Positions 17,346 through 25,695 of a stretch of DNA of 64,000 nucleotides are shown piece after piece. Each line of letters begins with the position of its first letter. Positions within the stretch are counted from its first letter, which is position 1. The notes below the pieces were generated by a model. It did not search any database, was not told where the DNA came from, and was given only the letters and a program-made list of their open reading frames with translations. The stretch covers positions 1 to 64,000 of the forward strand of contig NZ_UPPP01000134.1 in the NCBI RefSeq assembly GCF_900476375.1. Reading direction: 5' to 3'. Origin of the DNA: Allolucifera butyrica (lineage in GTDB: Bacteria > Bacillota > Negativicutes > Sporomusales > UPPP01). The position numbers and the translations under genes were made by a program.

Positions 17346-18722
17346 GTGAGACAGACTTTTACCAAAGTGGTGATTATCGGAACCGGTTATGTTGGCTTAA
17401 CAACCGGCGTTTGTCTGGCTTATCTCGGCAATCAGGTTGCCTGCGTCGATTCTAACGCCGCAGTGATCCGTCAACTTCGCCAGGGGGAGGTGCCGGTTGC
17501 CGAACCCGGGATTGCGGCGCTGATGCAGCAGAATCCGGCCAACTTGTATTTTACGACCGCCTTGGCCGAAGTCCTGAACGGCTCGGATATCGTCATCATT
17601 GCCGTGGGAACGCCTGCCAAACCGAACGGCGCCACGGACATGTCCTATTTGGAGGCGGTAGCCCGGGAAATTGGCGCCCATCTGACCGACGGCAAGAAAC
17701 AATTGATTGTCAATAAATCGACCGTGCCCGTCGGTTCGGCGCGGCGGGTGAAAACAATCATCGACTATATGCTGCTGGAGCGCGGCATAGACTGTGAGTA
17801 TAGCGTAGCCGCCAATCCGGAATTTTTACAGGAAGGCGCGGCGGTCTTCAACACCCTGTATCCTGACCGTATTGTAGTAGGAGCTGAGGACGAAGCGGCG
17901 GTCGGTCTGCTGCACCAGCTGTATTCGCCGGTTCTCAATCAGACCTTTACCCCGCCGGCCCATTTGCCGCGGCCCCGGAATTATCAACTGCCGGCGTTTA
18001 TCACGACTAATCCGGCCAGTGCTGAACTGATCAAGTACGCATCGAACGCCTTCCTGGCGACCAAGATTTCCTTTATTAACGAGATTGCCGGTCTGGCCGA
18101 GAAGGTCGGGGCCGATATCAAAGAGGTGGCTCTGGGTGTCGGCTTGGACACGCGAGTCGGCCGGCGTTATCTGGAAGCCGGCATTGGCTGGGGTGGTAGC
18201 TGTTTTGGCAAAGACCTGAAGAGTATTATTAACGACGCCGGCCAGTACGGTTATTCAATGAACGTCTTGCAGGCGGCCCTGGAGGCCAATACCCGTCAAC
18301 GCTACGTGGTTATCGAAAAATTGCAGCAGGAGCTGAAAGTAATCCGGGGAAGCATCATTGGCATTTTGGGGCTTGCCTTTAAGCCGGGCACGGCGGATCT
18401 GCGCGACGCTCCGTCCGTCGACATTATCGCGAAACTGCTGGAATTGGGAGCCCGGGTCAAGGTTTATGATCCTTTGGCAATGCCTGCGTTTCAGGAACAG
18501 CATGGCGAATTGGAAGTGGAATACTGTCAGGATGTTCTTACACTCAGCAAGAACTGCGATGCTCTGATTTTAGTAACCGAATGGAGCGAGTTTTCCGCCG
18601 TACCCTGGGAGACGGCGGGTGCCGGAATGCGCCGGCGGGTGTTCATTGACGGACGGAATTTGTTTGATGCCCGGACGCTCCAAATACACGGATTTGCCTA
18701 TCATGGAATTGGCAGGTCCTAG
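17346..18722 (+). CDS. UDP-glucose 6-dehydrogenase
   Basis: This enzyme oxidises UDP-glucose to UDP-glucuronate with two NAD+, for surface polysaccharides or glycolipids. Domains: NAD-binding Rossmann domain with IIGTGYVGL at the N-terminus, central domain with NPEFLQEGAAV, the catalytic-site block GWGGSCFGKD (Cys286), and the UDP-binding C-terminal domain with FKPGTADLRDAPS. A GTG at 17346 gives 458 residues and suits the AAGGAA site; a TTG at 17322 would lie upstream of it. The radical SAM gene follows after 12 bp. The neighbouring glycosyltransferase and lipid genes suggest envelope use. Confidence 0.93.
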   Translation: MRQTFTKVVIIGTGYVGLTTGVCLAYLGNQVACVDSNAAVIRQLRQGEVPVAEPGIAALMQQNPANLYFTTALAEVLNGSDIVIIAVGTPAKPNGATDMSYLEAVAREIGAHLTDGKKQLIVNKSTVPVGSARRVKTIIDYMLLERGIDCEYSVAANPEFLQEGAAVFNTLYPDRIVVGAEDEAAVGLLHQLYSPVLNQTFTPPAHLPRPRNYQLPAFITTNPASAELIKYASNAFLATKISFINEIAGLAEKVGADIKEVALGVGLDTRVGRRYLEAGIGWGGSCFGKDLKSIINDAGQYGYSMNVLQAALEANTRQRYVVIEKLQQELKVIRGSIIGILGLAFKPGTADLRDAPSVDIIAKLLELGARVKVYDPLAMPAFQEQHGELEVEYCQDVLTLSKNCDALILVTEWSEFSAVPWETAGAGMRRRVFIDGRNLFDARTLQIHGFAYHGIGRS

Positions 18723-18734
18723 GAGGGTGAAGCA

Positions 18735-19814
18735 ATGAAAATCAATGGGTTTCCCCGTTATTGGGCCGGTGGAGGCACCGGTCAGGTAATTTGGGCTATT
18801 ACCAACGTTTGCAATGCAAAATGTGGTTTTTGTTCTTATCCGAAAAACAAAACCGGCGCGGCCCGCTACGTAACGTTTGAGGAAGCACGGCAAGTTCTGG
18901 ATGAATTGGACCGGCGCAATTTGAAAATGATTTCGTTTACCGGCGGCGAACCACTTATGAATCCCGACCTTTTCGCCATGATCGACTATGCCGGCCGGAA
19001 GGGGTTCCTTACCCGGACCGGAACTAACGGCAGTATGTTAAATCCCGTGAGTATTGCCCGGTTAAAAGCTGCTGGAATCCGCAACGTCTGGATTTCCCTG
19101 GACTCGGAAGATGAAGCGAAACATGACCGCAATCGCGGCATACCGGGGCTTGCCGCTCACGTCCGGGAGATGATTCCCCTAATGCTGCGGCAGGGGCTCA
19201 GCGTCAATATCGCCGCGCCGGTGAACCGGCTGATCGGCGATTTTACCGCTTTCGCCCGCCATGTACGGGATTTGGGGCTTAATACGATTGCCTTTTGTTA
19301 TCCTATGACCGCCATGGAATCCTCCTATGGGGGTGCGGCAGCCAGTTCACTGGTGGATTTTTCTCCGGCGGAACTGGTTGAGGCATTGACCGCAATCAAA
19401 AAATTAAAGGCCTCCGCCGTTCCCGGGATCCGGATCGTCAATCCGTTGGCAGGTCTTGATGAAATGATTCGTTTTGTCAGGCAGGAGCCGCCCCTGTTCC
19501 CTTGTCTGGGTGGACATAAATTTTTTTACCTGGACTGGGACCTGATTTTATACCGCTGCGCTTTTTTGCGGGACAATTTCGGCCACGTCCTCGGAATTAC
19601 GGACTGGGATTTTCCTGCTACCCGCTGCAACCAATGCATGTGGCAGTGTTTTCGCGACCCCAGCGTGTATTATTATCTGCCCCAAATGCTGCAGCGCCTA
19701 TTCTGCAGCAACCGTTCGGGCTGGCTAAAATCGGCCGGGGCTGTTTTCAATTCAGAAGCCAGGCTTTCGGCTTCGGCCTGGCTTGAGCTGATCAAAAATA
19801 ATTTTTACCGTTGA
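18735..19814 (+). CDS. Radical SAM protein
   Basis: 359 residues. CNAKCGFC (C26, C30, C33) is the CxxxCxxC motif for the 4Fe-4S cluster that cleaves S-adenosylmethionine, and FTGGEPLMNPD is the SAM-binding GGE block. A C-terminal cysteine group CNQCMWQC (near residue 300) and upstream cysteines could bind a second cluster, as in SPASM-type proteins; HpnH-like and peptide- or sugar-modifying enzymes share this plan. It is cotranscribed with UDP-glucose dehydrogenase. A role in modifying a lipid or sugar is plausible, but the substrate is not known. Confidence 0.88.
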   Translation: MKINGFPRYWAGGGTGQVIWAITNVCNAKCGFCSYPKNKTGAARYVTFEEARQVLDELDRRNLKMISFTGGEPLMNPDLFAMIDYAGRKGFLTRTGTNGSMLNPVSIARLKAAGIRNVWISLDSEDEAKHDRNRGIPGLAAHVREMIPLMLRQGLSVNIAAPVNRLIGDFTAFARHVRDLGLNTIAFCYPMTAMESSYGGAAASSLVDFSPAELVEALTAIKKLKASAVPGIRIVNPLAGLDEMIRFVRQEPPLFPCLGGHKFFYLDWDLILYRCAFLRDNFGHVLGITDWDFPATRCNQCMWQCFRDPSVYYYLPQMLQRLFCSNRSGWLKSAGAVFNSEARLSASAWLELIKNNFYR

Positions 19815-19861
19815 GAATTTTTTGCCGGCGGGTTAGTGGTCTTGGGTTTACAGAGCACTAG

Positions 19862-21019
19862 TCAGGCCCGGCCGGCGCCGAGCTGCCGGGACCGGCTGCC
19901 GTGGATTACGTCCTGATAGCTGTCCACCAGCCGCCCCAGCACGGCATCCCAGGACTGGTTCCGGGCATGTTCGAGAGCCTGACGGGCCAGCCTTCGGCGC
20001 AGGCCGTCTTCGTCGATCAGCCGCAGGATGGCCGCAGCCATGCTGAAAGGGTTGCGCGGCAGGCAGTCGAGGCCGGTATTTCCGGGAAATAGGTTTTCCT
20101 TAATGCCGCCGGCCAAGGGGGCAATCACCGGCAGGGAAGACGCCATAGCCTCCAGAACGACATTACCGAAGGTCTCGGTGACGGAGGGACAGACAAAAAG
20201 GTCCGCCGAAGCGTAGACCCGGGAAAGTTCCGTGCCGGAGCGGTAACCGAGAAAGGTTGTATTGGCCGGGGCCAACAGCTCGAGTTCCCGGCGCTGCGGG
20301 CCGTCGCCCACGATCAGCAGGTGCAAATGGCCGCAGGAACGGTTGACGATGGAAAGCGCTTGCAGCAATGTATCGACATTTTTTTCCGGGGCTAAACGGC
20401 CTACATACAAGAGCACGATTTTATGTTCCAGGCCGTGCCGCCAGCGAAATTCCGCACTGCGCCACGCCGGGCTGAACTGATCCGCATCGACCCCGCGGCG
20501 CCAGATGCTCAGGTTGCCGATGCCGTGCCGGGTCAGTAGCCGGACGGTGTCATGAGACGGACAAAAGGTCTGGTCTGCCTGGCGGTGAAACCAGCGCAGG
20601 AAGCGCCAGGCTACTTTTTTTAGCCAGGGAGCGCCGTAATAGTCAAGATATTGGGGGAAGTCGGTATGAAATACCGCTACCTTCGGCACTGCGTGGCTGT
20701 TGGCGTATTTCAGTCCGGTCAGTCCGAGCAAGAACGGCGTGGCCAGATGAATCAGATCCGGCCGGAATTGCTCCAGTTCACGATGGACGGTTAAATAATT
20801 AGGAAAGGATATCTGGCACTCGGGATAGAGAAAGAAGTTGCAGCTCAAAAAACGGGTAACCGTGTGGCCCGTATCTTCTTCCGCGTTGGTAACACCGGAC
20901 GGGGCGAACAGTTTGACGCCGATCCCACGACCGGTTAGATAGGTGAGCAGCCGCTGGTAGGTTCTGGCGACACCGTTGATTTGCGGCAGATAGGTATCCG
21001 TAAAAATCGCAATCTTCAT
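19862..21019 (-). CDS. Glycosyltransferase family 4 (GT-B)
   Basis: 385 residues with two Rossmann-like domains. FTDTYLPQINGVART at the N-terminus is typical of GT4 enzymes that act on diacylglycerol or phosphatidyl-inositol acceptors. VGRLAPEKNVDTLLQAL and the E-x7-E donor-binding motif in SVTETFGNVVLEAMASSLPV are present. The GGAGG site is clear. It lies downstream of the two acyltransferase genes on the minus strand with a 152-bp gap. A glycolipid glycosyltransferase (donor possibly UDP-glucose, UDP-glucuronate or GDP-mannose) fits the context; donor and acceptor are not resolved. Confidence 0.88.
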   Translation of the reverse strand: MKIAIFTDTYLPQINGVARTYQRLLTYLTGRGIGVKLFAPSGVTNAEEDTGHTVTRFLSCNFFLYPECQISFPNYLTVHRELEQFRPDLIHLATPFLLGLTGLKYANSHAVPKVAVFHTDFPQYLDYYGAPWLKKVAWRFLRWFHRQADQTFCPSHDTVRLLTRHGIGNLSIWRRGVDADQFSPAWRSAEFRWRHGLEHKIVLLYVGRLAPEKNVDTLLQALSIVNRSCGHLHLLIVGDGPQRRELELLAPANTTFLGYRSGTELSRVYASADLFVCPSVTETFGNVVLEAMASSLPVIAPLAGGIKENLFPGNTGLDCLPRNPFSMAAAILRLIDEDGLRRRLARQALEHARNQSWDAVLGRLVDSYQDVIHGSRSRQLGAGRA

Positions 21020-21160
21020 TTATAACCCTCCTCTGACGGAATAACGGTCTCAAGTTTATTATCCTATGACCGGCCGTATTGGGGGTTAAGTTTAGTTTAA
21101 AGTTTGATTAATTTCGCAAGAGGCTGCGGCACAAGTGCCAATTTCTTACTGCCAATTACC

Positions 21161-21184
21161 GAAAGACCTCACTAGCAGTCTTTC
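21161..21184. repeat. GAAAGAC...GTCTTTC hairpin repeat
   Basis: GAAAGAC (21161-21167) and GTCTTTC (21178-21184) pair around a 10-base loop. The loop contains the stop codon (CTA on plus, 21172-21174) of the minus-strand acyltransferase, and the right arm encodes its last residues. Confidence 0.75.
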
Positions 21185-22365
21185 TTGAGCCGGTATAGCA
21201 GGGAGATGGCGGTTTCCAGGCGGACAGTCTGCTGTTCTTCTACCAAAAAGACCCACCAGGCATGTTGATCATCGCAGATTTCAAAATCATAGCCGAACTC
21301 GGTGGAGATGGCCGGCAGGCGTTCAATGGGGAAAAATAAGTCCGTCGGTTGTCCGTCAACAGAGCCGTGAAAATAAAGTCCTGCTGGCCGGAGGGTTACC
21401 TGGCCGCTGCCGCAGCGGCGATAGGGACCGTAAAAAGGATCGGCAACCCGCAATTCTTTGACTGCCGCCTGTAGCTGAAAATTTTCCGCCTGTAATTGCG
21501 CCAGCAGATTTTCCCGCTGCCAGGCGGCCCATTGTACGGTATCTTCCCATATGACACAGTTCTCGTCAAGGGGCCGTAAAAAACCGGTTGCGTCATAAAG
21601 CGCCGTATTGCCGCAGGCGCTGCAGTACAACCGGTTTTCCCGGCTGCGCATGGCTCGCTCGGCCAGGCAGCGCGGGCATTGGTGCAAAATCCGATGAAGT
21701 CCTTCGGCCCCGCGCCGGTGAGGATACCGCGTCTTAGCCTGCCGGTTCCAGTCATAATCGTTGTAGTCCATGGCCCGGCAGACAACGGCTTGAATTTGCG
21801 CGGTATCCATCACGCTAAGATCTGCAGTGGTAAGGAGCAGTTTCGCCACCGATTCTAACCGCCCGGAACGCCAGAAAGAAGACCAGCGGGGCCAAACAAA
21901 ATAACCCCCGTTGGTTTTAACGGCAACTACCGGGACGTTCGCTTTTTTGATAAAGCGGGCAATGGAATCCGGGATGGGGCAGCAACTGCCGTCGACCGAA
22001 CGGCGTCCTTCCGGGAAAATGCCCACACTTTCGCCGCGGGCCAATGCCGCCAGCGCGCCCCGAGTCGAGCGGATGTCGGGCAGAAACTGAATTTTGGGAA
22101 TGGCGCCGAACAGCCGCAGGAGTTTGCCGATTATAGGGAGGCGAAAATAAAAGTTGGTGGTGAGAAAGCGGCAGGGATGGAGCCCCAGGGCTAATTGCAC
22201 CAAAGCCGGGTCCAGATTAGAGGTGTGATTTCCCAGTACAATAAAGGGCGGCTTCAGGCCCTTGATACCGCTGCGGTCGACCCGGAGCCCCGACCGGCCG
22301 GATATCCAATACACAATTAGATAGGCCGCGGCAATTTGCAGCAGCCCCAATAGTTTTCGCTTCAT
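21172..22365 (-). CDS. PlsC-type lysophospholipid acyltransferase with C-terminal zinc-ribbon extension
   Basis: 397 residues, much longer than simple PlsC (about 240). The N-terminal acyltransferase domain has the catalytic NHTSNLD (His47, Asp52) and the acceptor-site FPEGRRS, after a hydrophobic segment (residues 8-22) that probably anchors it to the membrane. A CPRC ... CSAC zinc-ribbon-like pair (about 230-257) and a C-terminal domain of unknown function follow. It begins 14 bp after the OlsB-like gene. In ornithine lipid synthesis OlsA performs O-acylation of lyso-ornithine lipid, and this gene is placed to do so. The C-terminal LKKDC comes from a repeat element. Confidence 0.85.
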   Translation of the reverse strand: MKRKLLGLLQIAAAYLIVYWISGRSGLRVDRSGIKGLKPPFIVLGNHTSNLDPALVQLALGLHPCRFLTTNFYFRLPIIGKLLRLFGAIPKIQFLPDIRSTRGALAALARGESVGIFPEGRRSVDGSCCPIPDSIARFIKKANVPVVAVKTNGGYFVWPRWSSFWRSGRLESVAKLLLTTADLSVMDTAQIQAVVCRAMDYNDYDWNRQAKTRYPHRRGAEGLHRILHQCPRCLAERAMRSRENRLYCSACGNTALYDATGFLRPLDENCVIWEDTVQWAAWQRENLLAQLQAENFQLQAAVKELRVADPFYGPYRRCGSGQVTLRPAGLYFHGSVDGQPTDLFFPIERLPAISTEFGYDFEICDDQHAWWVFLVEEQQTVRLETAISLLYRLKKDC

Positions 22366-22379
22366 TATCGGCTCCGTTT

Positions 22380-23135
22380 TTATACCCAGGAAGGAAATTT
22401 ATGGGTTTCAAAGAGGGTGAAGAAATCATAGACCGGTGGATTAAAATCCACATCCACGGACGGTTCGCTGATAAATTCGGCGCCATACTTATAATAGGCC
22501 AACATGAGGGTCGACATCTTTTTAATGATTTCGCGGTGATTAATTTGGGCCACCGAGAATTCGCCGGACTCCGGCAAAGAAAGGGGAAACTGTTTTTTTG
22601 GTTTGATCCCGAAAGCAATATTGACGGCATGATTGCCAACCAGGTATTGGGCGATATCGCCGATATTGTCTTTGGCATCCGCCGGCAGGGTGGTTAGTCC
22701 GATTAGATAGTCATGGGGATACCTTTTTAAATAGGCGCCCAAACCGGCAAAGAGCAAGCGAAATACGCTGGTATTGCGATACTGGGCATCAATGCAAGCC
22801 CGACCCAATTCAAGGATGTGCTTTCGCTGCGTACTTAGTTTGCCAAGGTCAAACCATTGTTCCGAGTAAAAGCCACTGCCTTGCGGCAGCCGGCCCCCGG
22901 GCAAAAAACGGAATGTGCCGACGCAGCGGTTTTGTTCCTCATCGCGGATCAGTAAGTGGTCACAGAATTCATCGAAAGCATCCCGGTCTTTGACGGTTTC
23001 TTCCTCGTATTCACTTTTGCCGGCGAAATTGAGTTCTTTCCAATAGACCCGGTGGCGAAGCAGGTAGAGTTGATTTTTTTCCGCCGGGGTTTCCGCCAGT
23101 TTCAAAAGGTATTTGCCTTCCCGTATTTCCATCAT
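22380..23135 (-). CDS. OlsB-like N-acyltransferase (GNAT fold)
   Basis: 251 residues with the GNAT-like fold of OlsB and autoinducer synthases: LYLLRHRVYWKEL near the N-terminus, ILELGRACIDAQYRNTSVF in the centre (the ELGR-C--YR block), then GLTTLP. OlsB moves a hydroxyacyl chain from acyl carrier protein to the amino group of ornithine. Pairing with a PlsC-type gene supports an ornithine- or other amino-acid-containing lipid. Two ATGs (23135 and 23132) are possible; the second has better spacing from GGAGG. A long-chain N-acyl amino acid synthase of other specificity remains possible. Confidence 0.78.
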   Translation of the reverse strand: MMEIREGKYLLKLAETPAEKNQLYLLRHRVYWKELNFAGKSEYEEETVKDRDAFDEFCDHLLIRDEEQNRCVGTFRFLPGGRLPQGSGFYSEQWFDLGKLSTQRKHILELGRACIDAQYRNTSVFRLLFAGLGAYLKRYPHDYLIGLTTLPADAKDNIGDIAQYLVGNHAVNIAFGIKPKKQFPLSLPESGEFSVAQINHREIIKKMSTLMLAYYKYGAEFISEPSVDVDFNPPVYDFFTLFETHKFPSWV

Positions 23136-23402
23136 GATTCCTCCTCGATGATTTCCTACGTCTGGATAAAACCACCCGCTAGTAATACAAGGGATGAAAA
23201 ATTAGTTCCTCTGCTTTAATCATTACATATTTCGCCCGGATTTCTATTAATTCCATATTATTTTTTAGTAAAATCTGCTGCGGACTGTCGCTTACTGAAA
23301 CGGCAAAAAAAGGCCGCGTTAAGCGGTCTTTCTTTGCTTGCTGTAGCAAATCCATGATGCTGGACGTAGAATACAGTAAATCCGTTTATAGGAGGAAAGA
23401 AA

Positions 23403-24236
23403 ATGTTTGAACGGCATCATGGCCGGGAAGTGGTGCAGCACGATCCGGCTAGATTAAGGACCCAGGTTTTTGGTATATCCGGTGGCGCGCCGGTGCCGCT
23501 CCTGGCCGACCCGGCAGGACGCCTGAACATACGTCCGCTGTCCAGCGGCACCGATAGCATTTTGGTTCAGGGAACGGTTACGGCCAACACCCGCGCCCTT
23601 ACGAATACGGTCGACAGCGTTTTGGTTTACGGCAATAACGGGACGTCCAACCAGGTGATACGCACCGACGCCAGCGGCAACGTGGAAACTGTCCTGGCTA
23701 ATCCCCTTACGAGTACGAGTGACAGCATTCTGATCTACGGCAATGACGGGACGACGAACCGCGTGATTCGAACGGATGCCAGCGGCAACGTGGAAACTGT
23801 CCTGGCCAATCCTCTTACGAATACGGCCGACAGCATTCTGATCTACGGCAATGACGGGACGACGAACCGGGTGATACGCACCGACGCCAGCGGCAACATT
23901 CAAACTGTGTCGTCAAAAGGCTTTGTCCAGGCTGCGGAAACGGTGACCACCTCCGATACGCTTACCGGCTCTACTCCCCGGAATATCTCGCTGTTAAATT
24001 TCCCCACCGTTTCTTTTTATGTGGGAAATACGTCGGCGACGAATTTTGCCGAGGTTTCTGTGCAGATAAGTCCGGACGGCGTAAATTGGGTTGATTTAGG
24101 CGGAACAACTGTGGCGGGGAACGGCCAGGCTGTCCTGACGCCGAGTTCCTTTTTACAATATGCCCGGGTCGCTTTTCAGTCCAGCACCCCGGGATTTCCG
24201 GCGACACTCGTCATAATTTTTCAAGCCCAGACTTAA
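23403..24236 (+). CDS. Tandem-repeat protein with C-terminal shared domain
   Basis: 277 residues. After a 50-residue N-terminal part come three copies of a 36-residue repeat (D71-S106, D107-A142, 143-174) reading DSILIYGNDGTTNRVIRTDA and SGNVETVLANPLTNT, with a degenerate partial copy before them (51-70). The C-terminal domain (about 180-277, ETVTTSDTLTG ... VQISPDGVNWVDLG ... YARVAFQSS) recurs in the next gene; I believe it corresponds to the DUF6385 family. There is no signal peptide and no cysteine. The beta-rich repeats suggest a structural or surface/spore-associated role, which is a guess. TAGGAGG precedes the ATG. Confidence 0.85.
   Translation: MFERHHGREVVQHDPARLRTQVFGISGGAPVPLLADPAGRLNIRPLSSGTDSILVQGTVTANTRALTNTVDSVLVYGNNGTSNQVIRTDASGNVETVLANPLTSTSDSILIYGNDGTTNRVIRTDASGNVETVLANPLTNTADSILIYGNDGTTNRVIRTDASGNIQTVSSKGFVQAAETVTTSDTLTGSTPRNISLLNFPTVSFYVGNTSATNFAEVSVQISPDGVNWVDLGGTTVAGNGQAVLTPSSFLQYARVAFQSSTPGFPATLVIIFQAQT
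23613..23924 (+). repeat. Three tandem 108-bp coding repeats
   Basis: Units start at 23613, 23721 and 23829 (the last is shorter at its end). Units 2 and 3 are almost identical in DNA as well as protein, so the array is young or homogenised and could vary in copy number between strains. Confidence 0.9.
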
Positions 24237-24271
24237 CCGGGCCCATTAAATACGACAGGAGAGTGACGGAA

Positions 24272-24685
24272 ATGTCGAAACGACGGCATAACCGGAAACA
24301 GAACAGAGTGAGACAAGAGCAGGGGGAACCCGTATTGCCATTAACAACCTCCTTTACGGATTTCAGCCAAACCGTGACTACGACCGATACGCTTACAGGA
24401 ATTGCGGCACAGAATGTATCCCTGATTGGAAAGTTTGCTTTTTTTGTGGAAAACTTAGGGAACAATAATGCGAATGTTTATTGCGAACTGAGTCCGGACA
24501 ATACGCACTGGTTTATGGTAAATGGGGTGCAGTTGGAGACGGCCGCACCCAATAATAATATTATTCTGAATAATTATTACAACCAAGTCTGGCCCATGTT
24601 CGCCCATTATGCCCGGATTACCTACCAATCCTCTACGGCCGGCAATTCCACGCAACTGCTTATTTATTACCAGGCCCAATCCTGA
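24272..24685 (+). CDS. Small protein sharing the C-terminal domain of the preceding gene
   Basis: 137 residues: a short basic N-terminus (MSKRRHNRKQNRVRQEQ) and a domain (about 35-137) that parallels the end of the preceding protein: QTVTTTDTLTG, CELSPDNTHWFMVNG, YARITYQSSTAGNS and LIYYQAQS. It therefore appears to be a paralogue without the repeat region, 35 bp downstream in the same unit. The ATG at 24272 is preferred over a GTG at 24263 because of the AGGAGAG site. Function unknown. Confidence 0.85.
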   Translation: MSKRRHNRKQNRVRQEQGEPVLPLTTSFTDFSQTVTTTDTLTGIAAQNVSLIGKFAFFVENLGNNNANVYCELSPDNTHWFMVNGVQLETAAPNNNIILNNYYNQVWPMFAHYARITYQSSTAGNSTQLLIYYQAQS

Positions 24686-24716
24686 TTGACAGCACCTTAC
24701 GCCAGGAGACCGTTTC

Positions 24717-24745
24717 TTGATCTTTGTCCGGTTTTGGGATAAGAT
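24717..24745 (+). promoter_or_regulatory. Possible promoter of the LysR-pxpBC unit
   Basis: TTGATC (24717-24722), 17-bp spacer, TAAGAT (24740-24745), 45 bp upstream of the LysR start. Confidence 0.5.
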
Positions 24746-24789
24746 GGGGAAAAAAGAGCGGGCTGTGATGACGGGAGGTGCTGATTCTT

Positions 24790-25677
24790 TTGGAAGTCCG
24801 GCAACTAAAGACCTTTATGAGTATTGTAAAACTGGGGAATTTTTCTCAGGCGGCTCAGCATCTGGGGTATACGCAATCCACGGTGACAACGCATATTCAA
24901 CTGCTGGAAAAGGAACTGAGCACGGTCCTTTTTGAGCGGTTCGGGCATCAGCTTATGCTGACGGCCGACGGGGAGCGGCTTTATGATTATGCCGAGCGGA
25001 TTACCAAACTGGCCGAGGATGCCAAGAATGAACTGGACCACTTCGACGTGCCGCGGGGGCCGCTCCTGATCGGCATGCCGGAGTCGTTATGCGTGTATTA
25101 TTTAACGGATTTATTGAAGGAATATGCCTCTCTTTATCCCGATGTGGAGCTGAAGCTGAAATTCGGCATCAGCAGCGATTTCCGCTTTTTGCTGCGGAAG
25201 AATATGATGGATCTTGCTTTTTTTCTGGAAAAGAATCTGCATGACGCCGACCTGGTCGGCAAGTTTTTGTGGCCCGAGCCGGTTGCGTTGATCACGGCGC
25301 CGGGTCATGTCCTGGCGAAGCGGGGATGGGTGGACGTAAAGGATTTAAAGGGACAAACTCTTATTTTTACCGAATCCGGCAGCAGTTACCGGGCGGTACT
25401 GGAAGCGGCCCTGGCCAAAGCGGCTGTTCATCCCCGCACTGTTTTGGAAATCTGCCAGTTGCAAACGATTAAGCAATTTGTTATGAGCGGCATTGGCCTG
25501 ACTGTGTTGCCGCTGGCCGTCGTCAAAGAAGAGCTGGCGGCGGGAAGCTTGGTGGCGCTGTCCTGGCAGGGCCCGGACCTCACGATGAATGCCTATTTGG
25601 TGTATCACAAGGAAAAATGGCTTTCCCAGGCTATTCGGGCTTTTATGAAATTAATTCAGGAACGGTTGCTGAAATAG
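24790..25677 (+). CDS. LysR-family transcriptional regulator
   Basis: 295 residues. The LysR helix-turn-helix (residues 1-60: MEVRQLKTFMSIVKLGNFSQ, then AAQHLGYTQSTVTTHIQLLE) leads into a substrate-binding-like effector domain (about 88-290). The TTG at 24790 gives the usual LysR N-terminus and good spacing from GGGAGGTG; a GTG at 24778 would overlap that site. It is the first gene of the pxp region and only 18 bp from pxpB, in the same direction, so it probably regulates the cluster. Pyroglutamate as ligand is a guess. Confidence 0.92.
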   Translation: MEVRQLKTFMSIVKLGNFSQAAQHLGYTQSTVTTHIQLLEKELSTVLFERFGHQLMLTADGERLYDYAERITKLAEDAKNELDHFDVPRGPLLIGMPESLCVYYLTDLLKEYASLYPDVELKLKFGISSDFRFLLRKNMMDLAFFLEKNLHDADLVGKFLWPEPVALITAPGHVLAKRGWVDVKDLKGQTLIFTESGSSYRAVLEAALAKAAVHPRTVLEICQLQTIKQFVMSGIGLTVLPLAVVKEELAAGSLVALSWQGPDLTMNAYLVYHKEKWLSQAIRAFMKLIQERLLK

Positions 25678-25695
25678 CAGGAAGGGAGGCCGCCA

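Noticed and set aside
23613-23924. Regular 108-bp tandem repeats that could suggest a CRISPR array or minisatellite
   Set aside because: The repeats are in frame within a gene with a good ribosome site, have no unique spacers, and encode a periodic protein.
24686-24714. TTGACA overlapping the stop codon at 24685 as a -35 box
   Set aside because: No acceptable -10 element lies 16-18 bp downstream; the pair at 24717/24740 is better.
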